From Atopsyche davidsoni (Eukaryota; Arthropoda; Insecta; Trichoptera; Hydrobiosidae): DNA of 64,000 nt. The stretch is taken from contig JAILWY010000012.1 in assembly GCA_022113835.1 (NCBI GenBank), forward strand, positions 15,872,001 through 15,936,000. Reading direction: 5' to 3'. Within the stretch, counting starts at the first letter, position 1. Every line of letters begins with the position of its first letter. Position numbers and translations under genes: made by a program. Under the pieces are notes generated by a model, which had not been told where the DNA came from, did no database searches, and saw only the letters and a list, made by a program, of their open reading frames with translations. This document shows, one piece after another, positions 1-13,300 of this stretch.

Positions 1-1225
1 ATATTTCAGATAAATCAGGATTGTGACATAAATTAGTAACGATTATTTTTATAAAATTAAAACAGCGTAAATACGTATCATAAATACAATATTTTTACAC
101 CTACATAAAATAAACACCAGTTGTCCGTGAAAGTGTTTGCAATAACTTCTAATTTGACGATTTCATTATATTACCCCGTTAAAGCTGTGTTTCATGAAAA
201 AGTGTCGTCGCAAGTCCCGCCAGGACCGGCGGTGGGTTTTACTCCGTTAGTTTGCCCCTTCGGCGGATTAAAACTGAGCCAAGATGGCGACAAAAAGACC
301 CATTACCCCCCGGGAACTGCTCTCGAGCGTTTTTATTATATCTGAGTTACGCCATTTTAGTCGTCGCTGCTAATTGTCCCGTACAATGTTAATTTTTAAC
401 GTAATGTCGGCGCGGTCCTTAATGTGCGCTCTGTCATAACACCCGAACGGTAATGCTAACTGCTACAATATTGTTATGCGATTGCCGACCCTACGTCAGG
501 GAACATAAAGCTTATAATTTGAGCAAACTGTCTGCTCACAGATGTTGTATATAATACTGACCCGGTGGGTACAAGATGCCGACGAAAAATCAGACTCGCA
601 TAGTATATTTTAATACTATGGTCATTTCAATAAGTAAATGAGATACTAAAAAAAAAAACACACTGAATATTAATACATTAAATTTTTAATATATTAAATT
701 AAAAAATAAGACAACTAAAAAAAAAAAATCACCATAATTACTATAACTGTTAGATTTGACAGCCGAGAGGCGAAAATTAGAATTATGATAAAATTATATA
801 ATAAATAATACACTAGCGTGTCTATATGATTTAATGAAAATATGCAAAAAAAAAAATTTGAGCATGTTAAGCCCAATTATAAATTATCTTTATTGATTGT
901 GTGTCGTTTCTATTTATTTGGGTTTTGACTAGAACCTAAAGCATTATCTGGGAGTTGTGATAAAAATGCCGTTTTCATAATGGCCCGCAAAGCATCACCT
1001 CATTTGGCATCGACGCTGGAGATGCCGTTGAAGTCGGAAGAGAATGCATGCACGACAGGTGTGCCAAAACTTTCTTTATTAAGGCAATTTCAACTTATGA
1101 CCACAATTAAGATAAGGTTGAAAATTAAGGGGGAAGGAAGATATGGTTAACTTGAAAAACGGATTTTGTTGCAGTAAAACTTATCATAATTGTAAATTTT
1201 TCGATTTGTAGTTTTGGCATCTTTT
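1..1225. other. Non-coding AT-rich sequence
   Basis: No coding exon, RNA gene or repeat is recognised here. A GC-richer, more complex patch lies at about 200-560 and a smaller one at about 985-1075. A 74-codon frame at 121-345 has no recognisable domain and lies over the first patch, so I read it as chance. Short A- and T-runs are frequent. Confidence 0.6.
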
Positions 1226-1260
1226 GACGTTTCAGTCCCGGTGCTAGGATCATTTTCAAG
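1226..1260 (-). ncRNA. Hammerhead-like motif, degenerate copy
   Basis: Read on the minus strand, this has a UUGAAAAU core, an imperfect hairpin (GAUCC against GGGAC, loop around UAGCAC), then GAAA and the self-complementary block ACGU followed by C. This is the order of a hammerhead ribozyme with a self-pairing helix III. The hairpin has a mismatch and the core G is replaced by A, so this copy is probably inactive. Hammerheads of this general kind are known from Penelope-like retroelements. No coding part of such an element lies nearby. Confidence 0.4.
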
Positions 1261-4200
1261 TTTCTAGTACCGGAACCGAAGGGTTGGAAAATTCACAATA
1301 TTACGCAGCATAACAATCAAGTAAAAACACTATGTAAAATATTTTGGCGTTTCTTTGTATGTAGAATTATAATTGCTTCAAGTATGTTTTTATTAAATTA
1401 ACTTGTCTGAAATGATATCATTTACATAAAATATAAATTTAAAAAGTTACGTTTAATTTACGCCGTCATTTGCCATCTTAATATTATCTTTTGAAATATC
1501 AAATTTTAATTCAATACGTATAATGAGACTTATTTTATAAAAACTTTGTATAGACGTTCGCTAAGTCGACCGCAATCAGAATCCGCACAATCTTGACAAG
1601 AAGGGAGGAACTTTTCCGATTACAGTTAAGACGAAATCTACCCCCTACCCCAGCCTCCTCCATAAATTCTAAGGCGACATTTTTCTGCGGCTGTAATCCC
1701 ACTTCCGATCTCCGAACACCGCTGTAAAATAAAGGAAATGTGTTCCCCTGCAGGCTTTAAATTACTACTTGTTGCATTTAAACCCAAGACAGCTGTAATT
1801 TTAATATATATAATTCAAAAGACGACTTTAAAATTTTAGCACCATTATTATTTGATATTTTTTATTATAAGAAATGAGTGGTAATAATTTTTAATATATG
1901 ATTCTGATGAAATTTTCCATGACTTTAAGTTTACATTAAAAATTTCACCACGCGTGACTTCAAAATAAAAGGACGCTATTGTTTGGCTGCCGTTTGAGAG
2001 TCATTTGTGCTTCGGCGTGTTTAGACCGCTATAAAGACTCGGGTTTGATAATATTCTGATAAATATTAAAGAGATGAACATTTGAAATTAAAAAAGAAGA
2101 AAAAGTAATTATTCATTAATGCTTAACTTTTTCTTTTGTAAAACCTTCAAAATATAACTTCGTTGTGAGTAATCAATTAAATCATTTTTTGAAAAATAGG
2201 ATAGCATAAAATTAAACATTTCTTAGAAAACACAAATGCCTTTGATTTCAAGATCTTCACCATCTCACAAAATAATATATAATAAAAAGCATCAATAAAA
2301 TTTGAACAATGACAAGCCTATAACGTTATTTATTTTTATCAAAACTTCTTAAAAAAAAATGACTACATGGTGTACCATACTATTTAAATAGGTATTAGGT
2401 GTACTTGGACTAATAAATATATACTTATATAACAGATTCTTCTTAAACGTATAAACAGTATTAACCTAACATTCTTAAAAGTAACTAATATAAAGTTTAT
2501 GTAAGCAAGTTTCTTGCGAGGAAAGAACATTTTAAGCTCATGAAGAAGTTAATACGATTGACCCTTAAAGTTTGACTAAGCACGGAAGCTTCTAGAGAAA
2601 GTAGAAATGCACGCCGTAGATAGATTAAGAAAACTTAAAAGTCCATTAAAATTCTTTTAGAATAAAAAAGAAAGTTATATTATTGTGCTTTGTTTGAAAT
2701 ATGAAAATAACTACTTAAGATTTTATAGATATTAAAAATTGTAAAAAGTAATTAACAGAGATGCTTACCATCCATTATATCCTAAATTAAGATTAGGGTT
2801 TATTACTTTAACAATTTGGAATATAAGTTTTCATTTATAATAAAATTACAAATTAATGATATTTAAAAGTAGATTTTATTTGGTATATTGTGTATTTAAT
2901 CATATTCATTCATTACAATGACATAAGTACTGTATATAAATAATTAATACATATGACTATTTTTTTTTTGTACCTATTTTGTAAATATATAGTTCTGGGC
3001 CTTAGTGATTGTTTGATAAAAACTTAAACAAAGTTGTTGTAAGCAAAAAAAATACTATGATGCAAGATTCTTATAGTTTTCATATTTAAAAAAAAGCAAA
3101 ATTCACGAAATAAAACAATCAGGATCTTTCCTATTGAATCTCTTTTACAAATTCTTACTACAGATACTGAAATAGCAATATCGATATCTAAACTAACTTA
3201 ATGACCATGAAAAATTCTAATCGAAAATTTATTCACGTTAAGCGCTATTTTATTATATAATGTAATATTATTACATTGCGATACTTTTCAAAATACGGGT
3301 AATATTTCATGAAGTCTAAAAACTTTGTTACTTGCCATAATGTTATGTGTTCTTCTCATAAGAAGGTGATATGAAGGAAAAAGATTTAAGTGGATATCAT
3401 TTTCAGTACCCATGCCAACTTTGTTACTTATTCTAAATTTATTTAAAGAGAAAACACGACTTTTCCGTTCTACTAATTTTGCTTTTGAAACATGAAGCTC
3501 TTGTAACTTTTGGACATAAAAAATATGATTAAATCACAAGTCAGTTTGTGCGTTGCGATATTTATTGTTGAGTCTTGGCAGGGGCTTCTTCACACATTAC
3601 GGCCTTATTTTTGCTAACCGTACGTTCACCATAAAGCCTATAAATTTAAAAAATGTCGCATATCCATGAAGCACATTTAAACAAGACTGTGAATAAACTA
3701 CATTTTTCCCAGTTACTTAATAATTATTAAAATGTAAACAATTAGATTTTTTTTAAATACCGCTTTAATTTAACGCTTCTATTATTTTTTTTAAAGTAAG
3801 TTTTTTAAGTAAATTAAAGTAGCAATTGTTAAGAGCAAAATATCAATATAAACTTTTGATCATTGCTAGTTTACAATTGCTAGTTTACATAAAGCAATCT
3901 CTATTTTATGTGTAGAATATCATATGTTTATAATACTTTACTTTTAACGATTGACTGTAATAATTGCAACTGAACAAACCGAAATCAGTTATTTGTGTAA
4001 GGTTAATGGAAATTAAATTTTCATTCAATTTATCGAAGCCTTCAATGCGCACGGATAAAATCGGGATGTGTAAAAGCACCCCAGGCTTCGAGGAAACACA
4101 GGACGTTTGCCAAGTGATATAAAAAAGCCATCCTATAAAGCCTCGCGAATCTGAATGGAAAGCGAGAGTTTTATTTGAGGCTGCAGGGGGTACCACCCGA

Positions 4201-7200
4201 GAACGTAATCAGCTTGATTGCTCTGCAGACAAATTTATATGTACTATAAAAAACTTGAAAACGAGGGAATTACAAAACGAATTTAATGAGAACTGAATCA
4301 CTGGGAGCATGGCGACTAAAAAACAGCTCCTTGATTTTAATTAAATAATTGCCCTGGCCTAATTTATACTATGCTTAAATAACCGATAATGGCTTTTAAT
4401 GCTTTATAAAGTTTATGGCTTTTAAGAATCTTTTAAATTGTGTTAATAATTTTAAACCAAAGGAGTGCGTTTATTAACTAATTTATTATAAAAAAAGGTT
4501 AGTTATAAATTTTTTTTTTTTTAATAAAAGTATTTTTGTTAGTATGTAAAGAATATCGAAGCATAAAAATGTCTTGCTATATCTAGTAGAACATTTTTGA
4601 CCATCAAAAATTATTACACGAAACGATACGAAATATTAATAAAACGTTCCGAAATTAAGCGCGTGTTCCTCTCCCGGGACAGGCAATTCCGGCAAGAAGG
4701 CTTCTCTCTCCCCCAGCCTGAACTGCTGAAATCTTCAGGACCCAAATGGGGTAGTGGGCGAGCGAGTTTACATCCCTTACATCTGTCACGCACCCCCGCC
4801 CCCGGCGTCTAACTTACCGATACCGGAGGGTGGGATACATCTTAATAGCAGCCCTCGAAGTTATCGATTTGTAAATAAGTTTAATTGCAGTATCTTGGTG
4901 AAATCCAAGGGTTGGATTTAATAATGATAAGGTAAAACTACCTTTATTAAAATAGCATCAACTGATGATGTGGGTATTGAAAAGTGATTTTACCATTTAA
5001 CATCTTACAGTTTCTGTTAAATATTTGTTCTTTTTAATCCTTTACTAAAATATACATTCTCGTTATCTATAGTATCAATATAATAATCTTGTCGTGTGTA
5101 AGAATCAAATCTCAAACAGTAGAAAAAAACACGTATTGTCAATGTTTTTAATCCTTCAGCAATTTAATCCTGCTTGCATGATATCGCAGATTTGCTTCGT
5201 TTTGTTTAATTATAACGATAACTTTGCAATCAGCGAGTTATTTATAAAGGAAATACTACTAAAGTGAATCGCGATAATGGAACTGGGTCTAACTATAAAT
5301 AAGTAGAGATATAATTCCTCGGGCCAACAAGCCGCAACCTACATAGATAGAGGGGCTGAGGGCGCGCCTCGCATGTCGGATGTGGGTCTGTTACTACCCC
5401 CGACAGAAGACACCCCCGAGGTAGAGTGACAACTGCACAGCTGTTCTCTGCCATATAATTTATACTATTGATCACGCAGGTATTTGTTTGAATGCACTCA
5501 AGCTTAACAACAATCAGCCAAAATCATCCATTATCACTATTTTTATAACTATCCATAATTAAATTAAAAAAATATTATCATCACAAAATGCAAATAATTT
5601 TACACATATAATCATTTTTATACAACTTGAAATAGAATATATGTTTTTAAATATATTAAATTATTAAAATTGAATAGGTAGTGGTGCATGTTGATTATAT
5701 TTCTGTTAAGGGTACATCAGCATGAGGGTAGTAGTTATACAACCACGTCATTAGCAGTATTCAGATATCGAATAGCAGCCTTCCTTTATTTACAAGCGGA
5801 CAACAAATATTGACCAGGCTGGGGCTGCGCCGAATCAAGCATCGGTGAACATATTGCTAATTAACTTTGACCATATCAGGTGACATCTATTAAGTCCCAC
5901 CGTTGACAAACAGGTAACTGTTTAATAAAGCTGTTTGATTAAGACGTTTAGTATTAAGAACATTTATATATTTACCAAAAATACTAAGTGATAATTGTGT
6001 TATTAAATAAAAGTATATTAGGCGATGTTTTTTTTTAATTTTTAATGAAGTAACCTGTTTTGGTTGCAGTACGCACTCTGCATTAAAGTACAGAACAAAA
6101 ACGTTTAATATATTTGAGAATGTGACTCCTTCGTTCTAATTATTTATAAAACATCATCAAAATCATTCTGATATGTAAAGTATCGGTACATTGAAAACTA
6201 CACCTATTTTTTATAACATGTGCATAATTTGAACTGTAATATTTTAATTTTTAATGTGTGTTGCTTAATATAATGCAATCTTAAAAAAAAACAAGTAAAT
6301 AAGCAGTTGAAAAACATCAGAATCAATTCCAGCTTTAGAACCAATTCCAGACTTTCGAAGGATGCTTTATAGGATGCAGAGAGATCACAAAAAGCATTAT
6401 TTTTGAAGTATGTTATTTTATTTATTTATGACAGCGTGGTTACTTGTGCCGCTTATGTCTACATAAGTATAATCGTTCAAAGTTTTTACACATTAATAAA
6501 AACTGTTTCCGAGATAATAGGAGTTTACACACGGTTGAGGTTGAGTGCGTAAAAGTGGCATTAAAAAATATTAATTTGTTCAGAGCGCTATTTAAAAAAC
6601 AACAGGTAACGTAAAATTTAACAGGCTGTAAATTTAACGCTCGAGTTCACACGCACGATTAACACGTTTATCTGTTACCGTTAAAACAAAGCACATGTTG
6701 AATCGCCCCAAAATATTGAGCGTTACAGGGAGGCCTATATTAGGGGCGGTGAAAAAGTCTCACTGAATTTAATTTTCACGATTTCCATGGTCATATTTCA
6801 CCCCCGAGCCCTGACCCCAACCCCTCCTGCCCCGAGCTCGCTAATGTTCGAGCATTGGATTCGGTCACTAATTGCGAGTGTCGAGTGCATGTAGCGACGG
6901 ACCAGAGACCTCAGCTTTGCTGGAATTTATCGTTCAGCAAGAGTAATCAGTTCACAAGTAAAATTAATCTGAATTAAATAATAATTTATCCATATAATTT
7001 TCATTTATTATGCATATTATTCATCTACAAAATAAAGACCACCACTTCGTTTAATTTGACTCTCAGCATAACTTATATATATAACCAAATAATGAAGTAT
7101 GAATAACCATTTTAAAAGTGAGCGCTTCCGCGTTTCAAAGAAATCGTCAGGCTAACAGATAGAAAGCTTAGAAAAACTAGATTTTATTTATTTTAAACAG

Positions 7201-7464
7201 AACATGCTTCAATATTTTACTCATGATTGATATGTACAAAAACCAAATTATATTTCAATAATGCATATTTTTATATAAAATAATTTATAAACAAAAATCT
7301 TTAATCTTATTTAAAATAATGTTAATTTAATAAAGATGCCAAAGAGATAATTAATAAGTCTTTCATAACTATACACAAACTTTAAAGTAATCCAACAAAT
7401 ATTGCTTAGCGTACTAAACAATGTCATTGCTATCAAAATATTTTAATATTTTAATTTTTATTGG
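1261..7464. other. Non-coding sequence with GC-richer islands
   Basis: About 6.2 kb without a recognisable exon or mobile element. GC-richer, non-repetitive patches stand out at about 1555-1760, 4060-4200, 4655-4850, 5315-5430 and 6710-6910. Frames in these patches (for example 3906-4196 minus, 4597-4812 plus) show no known domain and no codon pattern that convinces me. The patches may be regulatory, but nothing in the sequence proves it. Confidence 0.5.
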
Positions 7465-7504
7465 TGACCGGTTTCGCCAACCTTTCACGTTGGCATTGTT
7501 AAAA
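7465..7504 (-). ncRNA. Hammerhead-like motif, GCCAAC family, solo copy
   Basis: On the minus strand a perfect 6-bp hairpin (GCCAAC / GUUGGC, 7-base loop) is followed by GAAA and the palindrome ACCGGU, then C. It matches the motifs at 15287-15376 and 55268-55311. The upstream core reads UAACAA rather than UGAUAA, so the catalytic core is damaged. The flanking 20-30 bp also resemble the longer copies, so this is a fragment of the same small retroelement. Confidence 0.5.
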
Positions 7505-8126
7505 TATTTGTGCTAATAATAATATTTGAAATATATGTATTTATTATATTATCAACGTAACGGGCAATAGACATCAACAAAAGTGAAAAAATATAAAAAC
7601 GCAATGCAAAAGTAAACTGATTGAAAGGTTTAAGAAAACACTTTATTTCATATTGAATTTTTTACCATATGAAACCATTTTTTTCTGATGGCGTTAGTGC
7701 CAAAGCCAAAGCATTGGAATTGGATTTATCAAACGTTAACAAGTAAATTGATTACTACATACTAAAATATATAATAAAACATTTTTACTAGCTAAAATAA
7801 CGAAGTGATTATTTATGTACAATAGAGTTCACGTATAAATTTGTATAATGTTTTGATATTTTAATCACATTTGTATTTAATTTTTTGAACAAATCAGATA
7901 AAATGTAACCCCAGCTCTCACGCCACCGCAAGCAAGACAAAGTTCCCCCAAATTGAGTAATTTGTTAGTTTCAAATTTTCCGTAGATTTTGCTTAAGCGA
8001 TGGCAGCAAATTTAGTAAAACGCTATGAAATATCAGCGAGCAGCAGGTAACTTTGTTTCATTCAGATTTCAGCGTGGAGGCATTAATTAGCTCGTAAATA
8101 ACGTGTCTTGCGTGCCCGCGGCGACC
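7505..8126. other. Non-coding sequence
   Basis: No gene or repeat is recognised. It is AT-rich, with a slightly GC-richer section from about 7905 to 8126 that runs into the tandem duplication. Confidence 0.5.
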
Positions 8127-8557
8127 GGTGTTCCTTTCAAGCCTCCAGTTCTCGTGTGTGGTGGTGTCATGGTATCAAGGTGGATCATATTTTAAAAAAA
8201 AACCACCCCGCAGTCCAGTGGCTGGCCTGCTTGCTTGTCGACTAGGGGTTAAATTAATTGAACGATTGAGTTTAAACAAAACAATGTTACTAAATTACAC
8301 TGTAACACACGGTTTGTTAAGAACTATATTTAATATTGGTTTTTTTGTGAAAAGGTGTTCCTTTCAAGCCTCCCGTGCTCGTGTGTGGTGGTGTCATGGT
8401 ATCAAGGTGGATCATATTTAAAAAAAAACCACCCCGCTTGCTTATCGACTAGGGGTTAAATAAATTGAACGATTGAGTTTAAACAAAACAATGTTACTAA
8501 ATTACACTGTAACACACGGCGTGTTAAGAACTAAATTTAATATTGGTTTTTTTGTGA
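8127..8557. repeat. Tandem duplication of about 227 bp (two copies)
   Basis: Copy 1 spans 8127-8353 and copy 2 spans 8354-8557. Both begin with GGTGTTCCTTTCAAGCCTCC and end with a stretch reading TTTAATATTGG and a T-run. Copy 2 lacks about 20 bp found near the middle of copy 1 and has scattered substitutions. A frame at 8128-8421 crosses the junction and has no known domain, so I do not call it a gene. Copy 2 runs directly into a tRNA-like repeat, so the duplicated unit may itself belong to a mobile element. Confidence 0.8.
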
Positions 8558-8757
8558 AGACCGTCACAGTAAGTACGATTTTGCCCTATACAGGTTTTAT
8601 TTTTGATTGATATGATATGGGATTTGAACCCGCAACCCAATTATGCCGATGACTCGTTAGCATAATTGGTTAAATGCAAGTCATGATGATATTTTTCTGA
8701 GAGTTTCTTTAACCATTTTCAATATGTGAAAAAGTGTACTTAATCATATAAATCAAC
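8554..8757. repeat. tRNA-like palindromic repeat, copy A
   Basis: It starts with GTGAAGACCGTC and the shared end sequence, then has a minus-strand B-box-like T arm at 8619-8631 (GGGATTTGAACCC). Next comes a plus-strand A-box-like sequence at 8658-8669 (TAGCATAATTGG), and the copy ends with the shared tail (AATATGTGAAAAAGTGTACTTAATCA). Two tRNA-like heads therefore meet in opposite orientation between inverted tails. The sequence supports tRNA ancestry for the family. Whether it moves as a SINE or as an inverted-repeat element is open. Confidence 0.6.
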
Positions 8758-9617
8758 TAAATTTGATCAATTGCGTAAATGTTTTTTTTCATGTATCGAG
8801 CTTTGGCGATAGCAACACCATAGAAGTAAGTTTAGGTTAAATTTAAACTGTTTGTTTCATGCAGATGGTTAAATAATAAATTAAATCATTATAAAATTGT
8901 TGTTTGGAATACCTTGCTGGTAATAGTGTTTCGGCTTAGAAATCTGATTTTAACTGTAAATTGTTATAGCGAAAACCCATTGTGATTATACACACCAAAA
9001 AGAGAGGATAATAGAGAAGTTCTGAGTATCAACGAGTATATTCAGAGGAGTAGGCAAAACAATTGTCGCAATGCTGTAATAGCATGTGAATGCGAATACT
9101 CCCTGTGTTACGTAAAAGAAGAAAGTTCAGTTTTCGATTTTTCACGAGTGTACCGTGTATGTAAAATAAATTCTAAATGCTCTTGTAATCTTTTCACGTG
9201 TTATTTCATTGAAATTGAATCTACGAAACTTAACATAAATCCCCTTCATTTTCTTTCGCACGGGAATATATCTTCCCGGCCCCACGTCTCTGGTCATATT
9301 ACAGCCGCATCCTATTTACAGTGGTGGCGCGGGGATCAGCCGGCGGGGAGCTGAGCCTCGGGGTTGACAAATGCTAAGGGCGAGTCTCCGCCGCCACCCC
9401 TGAGCTCGACTTCGTGGCTACTTATAGCCCACTGGCTTCAAGGTATCACACTAACTACAAGTTCATCGTTTATTTTACTGTGTTCGCAAATACTTTGATT
9501 GTCGGACATTGTAAATTATTTATAACATCCTGTAGTATCGTTTATCTTTTTTATATAAATAATCAAAAATATATATTAAGGTTTTATATTTAAACTACAA
9601 TTTTAAATATATTGTTG
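8758..9617. other. Non-coding sequence with a GC-rich island
   Basis: No gene is recognised. A strong GC-rich, CpG-containing patch spans about 9245-9440. The frame at 9148-9354 overlaps it but has no known domain. The remainder is AT-rich. Confidence 0.5.
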
Positions 9618-9622
9618 ATTTT

Positions 9623-9822
9623 TGTGAAGACCGTCTCACAGGAAATACGATTTTGCCTATACAGGTTTGATTGATTGATAATGATTAAGTACATTTTTTT
9701 AAATATTGAAAATTGATTAAAGAAACTATTAGAAAAATATCATCGTGATTTGTGTGGGTTCAAATCCCACACAATCTTTAATCAATTTTCAATATTCGAA
9801 AAATGTACTTAATCATTATCAT
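9623..9822. repeat. tRNA-like palindromic repeat, copy B
   Basis: This is the clearest palindromic copy. The left arm (about 9677-9725) and right arm (about 9776-9821) are inverted copies of the tail ending in TTAATCATTATC. Between them is a perfect T-arm-like hairpin at 9752-9772 (GTGTGGG, TTCAAAT, CCCACAC) that carries a B-box. The left end carries the same GTGAAGACCGTC start as copies A and C. It looks like two truncated tRNA-derived elements joined head to head, or an inverted-repeat element that captured a tRNA fragment. Confidence 0.65.
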
Positions 9823-9915
9823 AAAATTTTAAAGTTAAATCATAGATATTTAAGATACTTATGCAAGTAAAGCGGCTGGAATCATTTATATTCACATACT
9901 CCCAACATGAAATTA

Positions 9916-10317
9916 CAGTAACAACCCGCTTTACGCGACCCCATTATGCGCGGTTTCACTATAACGCGAATTTCAAATTTCACGTTAAAATGCCTAGCAT
10001 TATGCGAATTTCTTATAAGAATGTGTATGAAAATAATGTAGTCATTGACTTCTCTTAACAATTAACAGAGTTGGGTGTTATGAGCGTACTTTACAAGAAC
10101 GTAAAATAAACGCTACCCAAAAGACAATAGATGTATTTTTCAGTAAAAATAACATGTAATACTGCATAAAGTGTTCTTAGAATTAATATGATTGATTCAA
10201 GTGATTCGTATTTTTTTGTATTAAGTTTTGACTATGTATGTATATTTAATCGTAAACCTCGATATACGCGAATTTTGAATAACGTATCCCTCGCGTAAAG
10301 CTGAGTATTACTTACTG
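9916..10317. mobile_element. pogo/Tigger-like non-autonomous DNA transposon
   Basis: The 402-bp element has inverted ends. The left begins CAGTAACAACCCGCTTTACG and the reversed right end begins CAGTAAGTAATACTCAGCTT; both then reach TTACGCGA, and a TTTCAAATTT-type block follows on the left side. Both sides are flanked by TA (9914-9915 and 10318-10319), the target of Tc1/mariner/pogo transposases. Between the ends, the plus strand can be read as a short piece (TQKTIDVFFSKNNM then stop) like the C-terminus of Tigger/jerky-type transposases. It is an internally deleted, non-coding relic. Confidence 0.75.
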
Positions 10318-13300
10318 TATTAACCCCAAAATGTTACACAATTCTATATGTTTGTGTGTGTGTGTATATATTTTTTTTTCATGAGAGCAAGTTAACCATA
10401 AAATAATCATAATAATAAAACCTTATAAAATACTTGTCCCTGAGTCCCTGAAATACTAAAAGCACACAAAAAAAAAAACTACAGAAAATATACTCATCAA
10501 AGTTCCGCTTCAGCTTAGTGCGATACAAAAATTAAAAACTTTTCCAACGACCCGACACGAAAAAATATCTGCCCTGGTGAGACGTCGGTATTATAGTTCA
10601 CTCGCCATACATCCAGCTGTAATAACTCTGAAAGTTGTCTTCACTTTTCTGAAAGCCCCCATATAGATATACGGTAAGTTATCCGTGGCTTGTCGGATGG
10701 AAGAGACTTTGTTCGTATGCCTGAATAATCCGCGATCTGAATTCAGATTCATGTGTGAATGAGCGAGGTATAATGATATTTGTGATGCTTTATAAATATT
10801 TATGAACTATTGGGATGCTGCCCGTAATGTGTTTTTAATGTCTTAAATTGATGCGATACTTTAGTTTCTCGTATGGTAATCATAGCAATAATGTTTTTGA
10901 AAAAATAATATTTTGCTATTAATACTAAGTAAGTTATTTACTTTTACTTAATAATTTTTTTTTTACGTAAAAAGCTATTTGGCCTCATAATCAAAACGAC
11001 GTTTTTCAACGCCAATATAATTAAATTGTACCGCACATATTCTTCCTCCTGTAATAGCAAAAATAGGTTTTTTTTCAGACAGGCACTGTCCAAAAAGCTC
11101 CATTTAGAATAAGTGATATAACTATAGCGGATCCTAGTTTATATAAACATATATAAATATATCAAATACGATCAAAAGTTATATGTATACAAATTTTTAT
11201 AGTAAGCAATTAATAATATTATTCGACTTTATGATGTGCACTTCATGATATTCAAATCCACATATGAGATATAAACTGAAAACTACATCCCAGTAATGAA
11301 ACAACGTGGGGTTTTTGACGTTTTATAGCCTTTTGATATGGCGCCTAAACTATTAGGCTGTATTTTGTGGACTTCCGGCCGCTTTTACTGCCAGGGGGAG
11401 GGTTCCACCCCGGTCGGACATCATGCCGGGATTCGGACAAAGCAAAGCGCATCGCTTGTTCCGATAAGTCTGAAAAAAGTTTGATTGGAATCGTGGAAAA
11501 TGGAGTTTTGTCATTGAATAGAATTTACCCAGTGACAAAATATTTTTTACTCAAAAACATTTCAAAAACTATTTGAAGTAAACATTTGTTTGTGTGTTTT
11601 TTTTAATACAATACAGATGAAAACTCATTTTAATTGGACGACTTTTGGAAACAAGGATTTTATAAATTTTACTTGTTATATGTTGAAATAATACGAATAG
11701 AATAAGGAAAAATATTTTTGGATTGCATTTCGTTCATATGCTTTAAATAAAAACATAGCTTTAAATTGATAAAAAAAACAATAGATGCTAACAACTCGGT
11801 AATTATATTAATGTTTTAAATTGCATATTTATTAAATACACTTTGTTGTTATAAATATTTTTAGTGTTGTCTCGAAAGATTTTATTTTTTTTTAAAATTC
11901 ACTAATGACAAGAGTTTGACCAATTAATCAGCAGCGTATGTGTTTTATGACAAAACTTTATAAAGCTAACTCCGCACTAGACAACATTCGGCTAAATGAC
12001 AGCAAAGTTGTGTCTGGGTTTTAGAAAAAGCTCGAAGCTTAAATATAACCTAAAAGCTCTGTGCACTTTGGACCACTAGAGTTATGCGCCCACCCCCCGC
12101 TAGAGCTTTCCAGGGGATGTTTTATTTTGGCCTAATGTGCTTTGTTAAACGGAGTGACGAGAAAAAAGGCAACTTTCTTCTTGATTAACTCCCGCTCTCT
12201 CCCGTGAGGCTCTATTTCTAATGAAAAGAAAGACAGGCATTTGGAACTCCGCTTTTTGTGCTTTATTTAAGGGCGGGTTTGTATTGTTAAGCTATAATTA
12301 AATGCAAAGATAAAACGTCGTAAAAGTTTTAAAGAATTCATAATTTGAGTTTTGAAAAAAACATCAGCTCGTTAAAAAAATGACCCTTAAAATCTTTTAT
12401 ATTCTAAAAAATACAGGTCAATCAACTTAACAAGTATTTAATTATTAATGAAAGAATTTTGTTATTTTTCAATCTATATCAACTTTGTTCATTGAAATAC
12501 AGGAAATCAATGCTCATTCGTTCGATGTTTTTGCATGGTCATAGTCAGTTACAAGACTTTGAAAAATAGGAAACTCATAAAGTTTATTTAATCATAAATC
12601 GATTGTATGTAATATAAAATCTTTGTCTAAAACAAATCTTTTATAAAAACAAAGTCTCAATTCAAAAGGTAATTTACCTAATCGTAAATAAATATCGCGT
12701 CTGAAAATGTTATTACGGGAAAAAATCATAGGAATATAAAAGCGAAGGAAAAAGTATCTCTCGCAGCCTCCGCCGTCAATACTTCTCCGTTCCTCTTTCT
12801 TAAGCAAATTCCGGCTGTAATTTTGTTGGTTAATATCTTTTGTTTTTGGCTTAAAGTTCCCTTTTCTGCGGCAATGAGAAGACGGAGTCCCGCCTGCGGC
12901 AAAGTGTGTCCTGATTTATACAAAACTCAGTGGTGGTAGCAAATTTTAATTAAAGCCGAGAGCTCAGGTACGCAAGGCGGGTATTGAAAATATGAATATT
13001 TCATATTTTTGTGCTGACCAACGATTAAGCCCGATCATCAAAGTATCAAATAATATTTAGATTGTTATGCCAACTTTATCTTTCTTTCAATGATAAAAGG
13101 ATTTATTTTCTTCGTGAACGTGATTTTATTTTTCCAATTTCATTAAATGTTTTCAGAAGCAGTTTTAAAAACAGTATTTCTCTGATAGTACCAAAAGCAT
13201 TACCGGAGTCAGTTAATCACGAAAAACTTTTTTGAAGGCAGGTAGAGCAGGACAATAAAGCAGAGCATCCCCGAGAGCTGTGTGCGGGGAATGCGCCCCT

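Noticed and set aside
8128..8421. 97-codon frame over the tandem duplication
   Set aside because: It crosses the junction between the two copies and has no domain.
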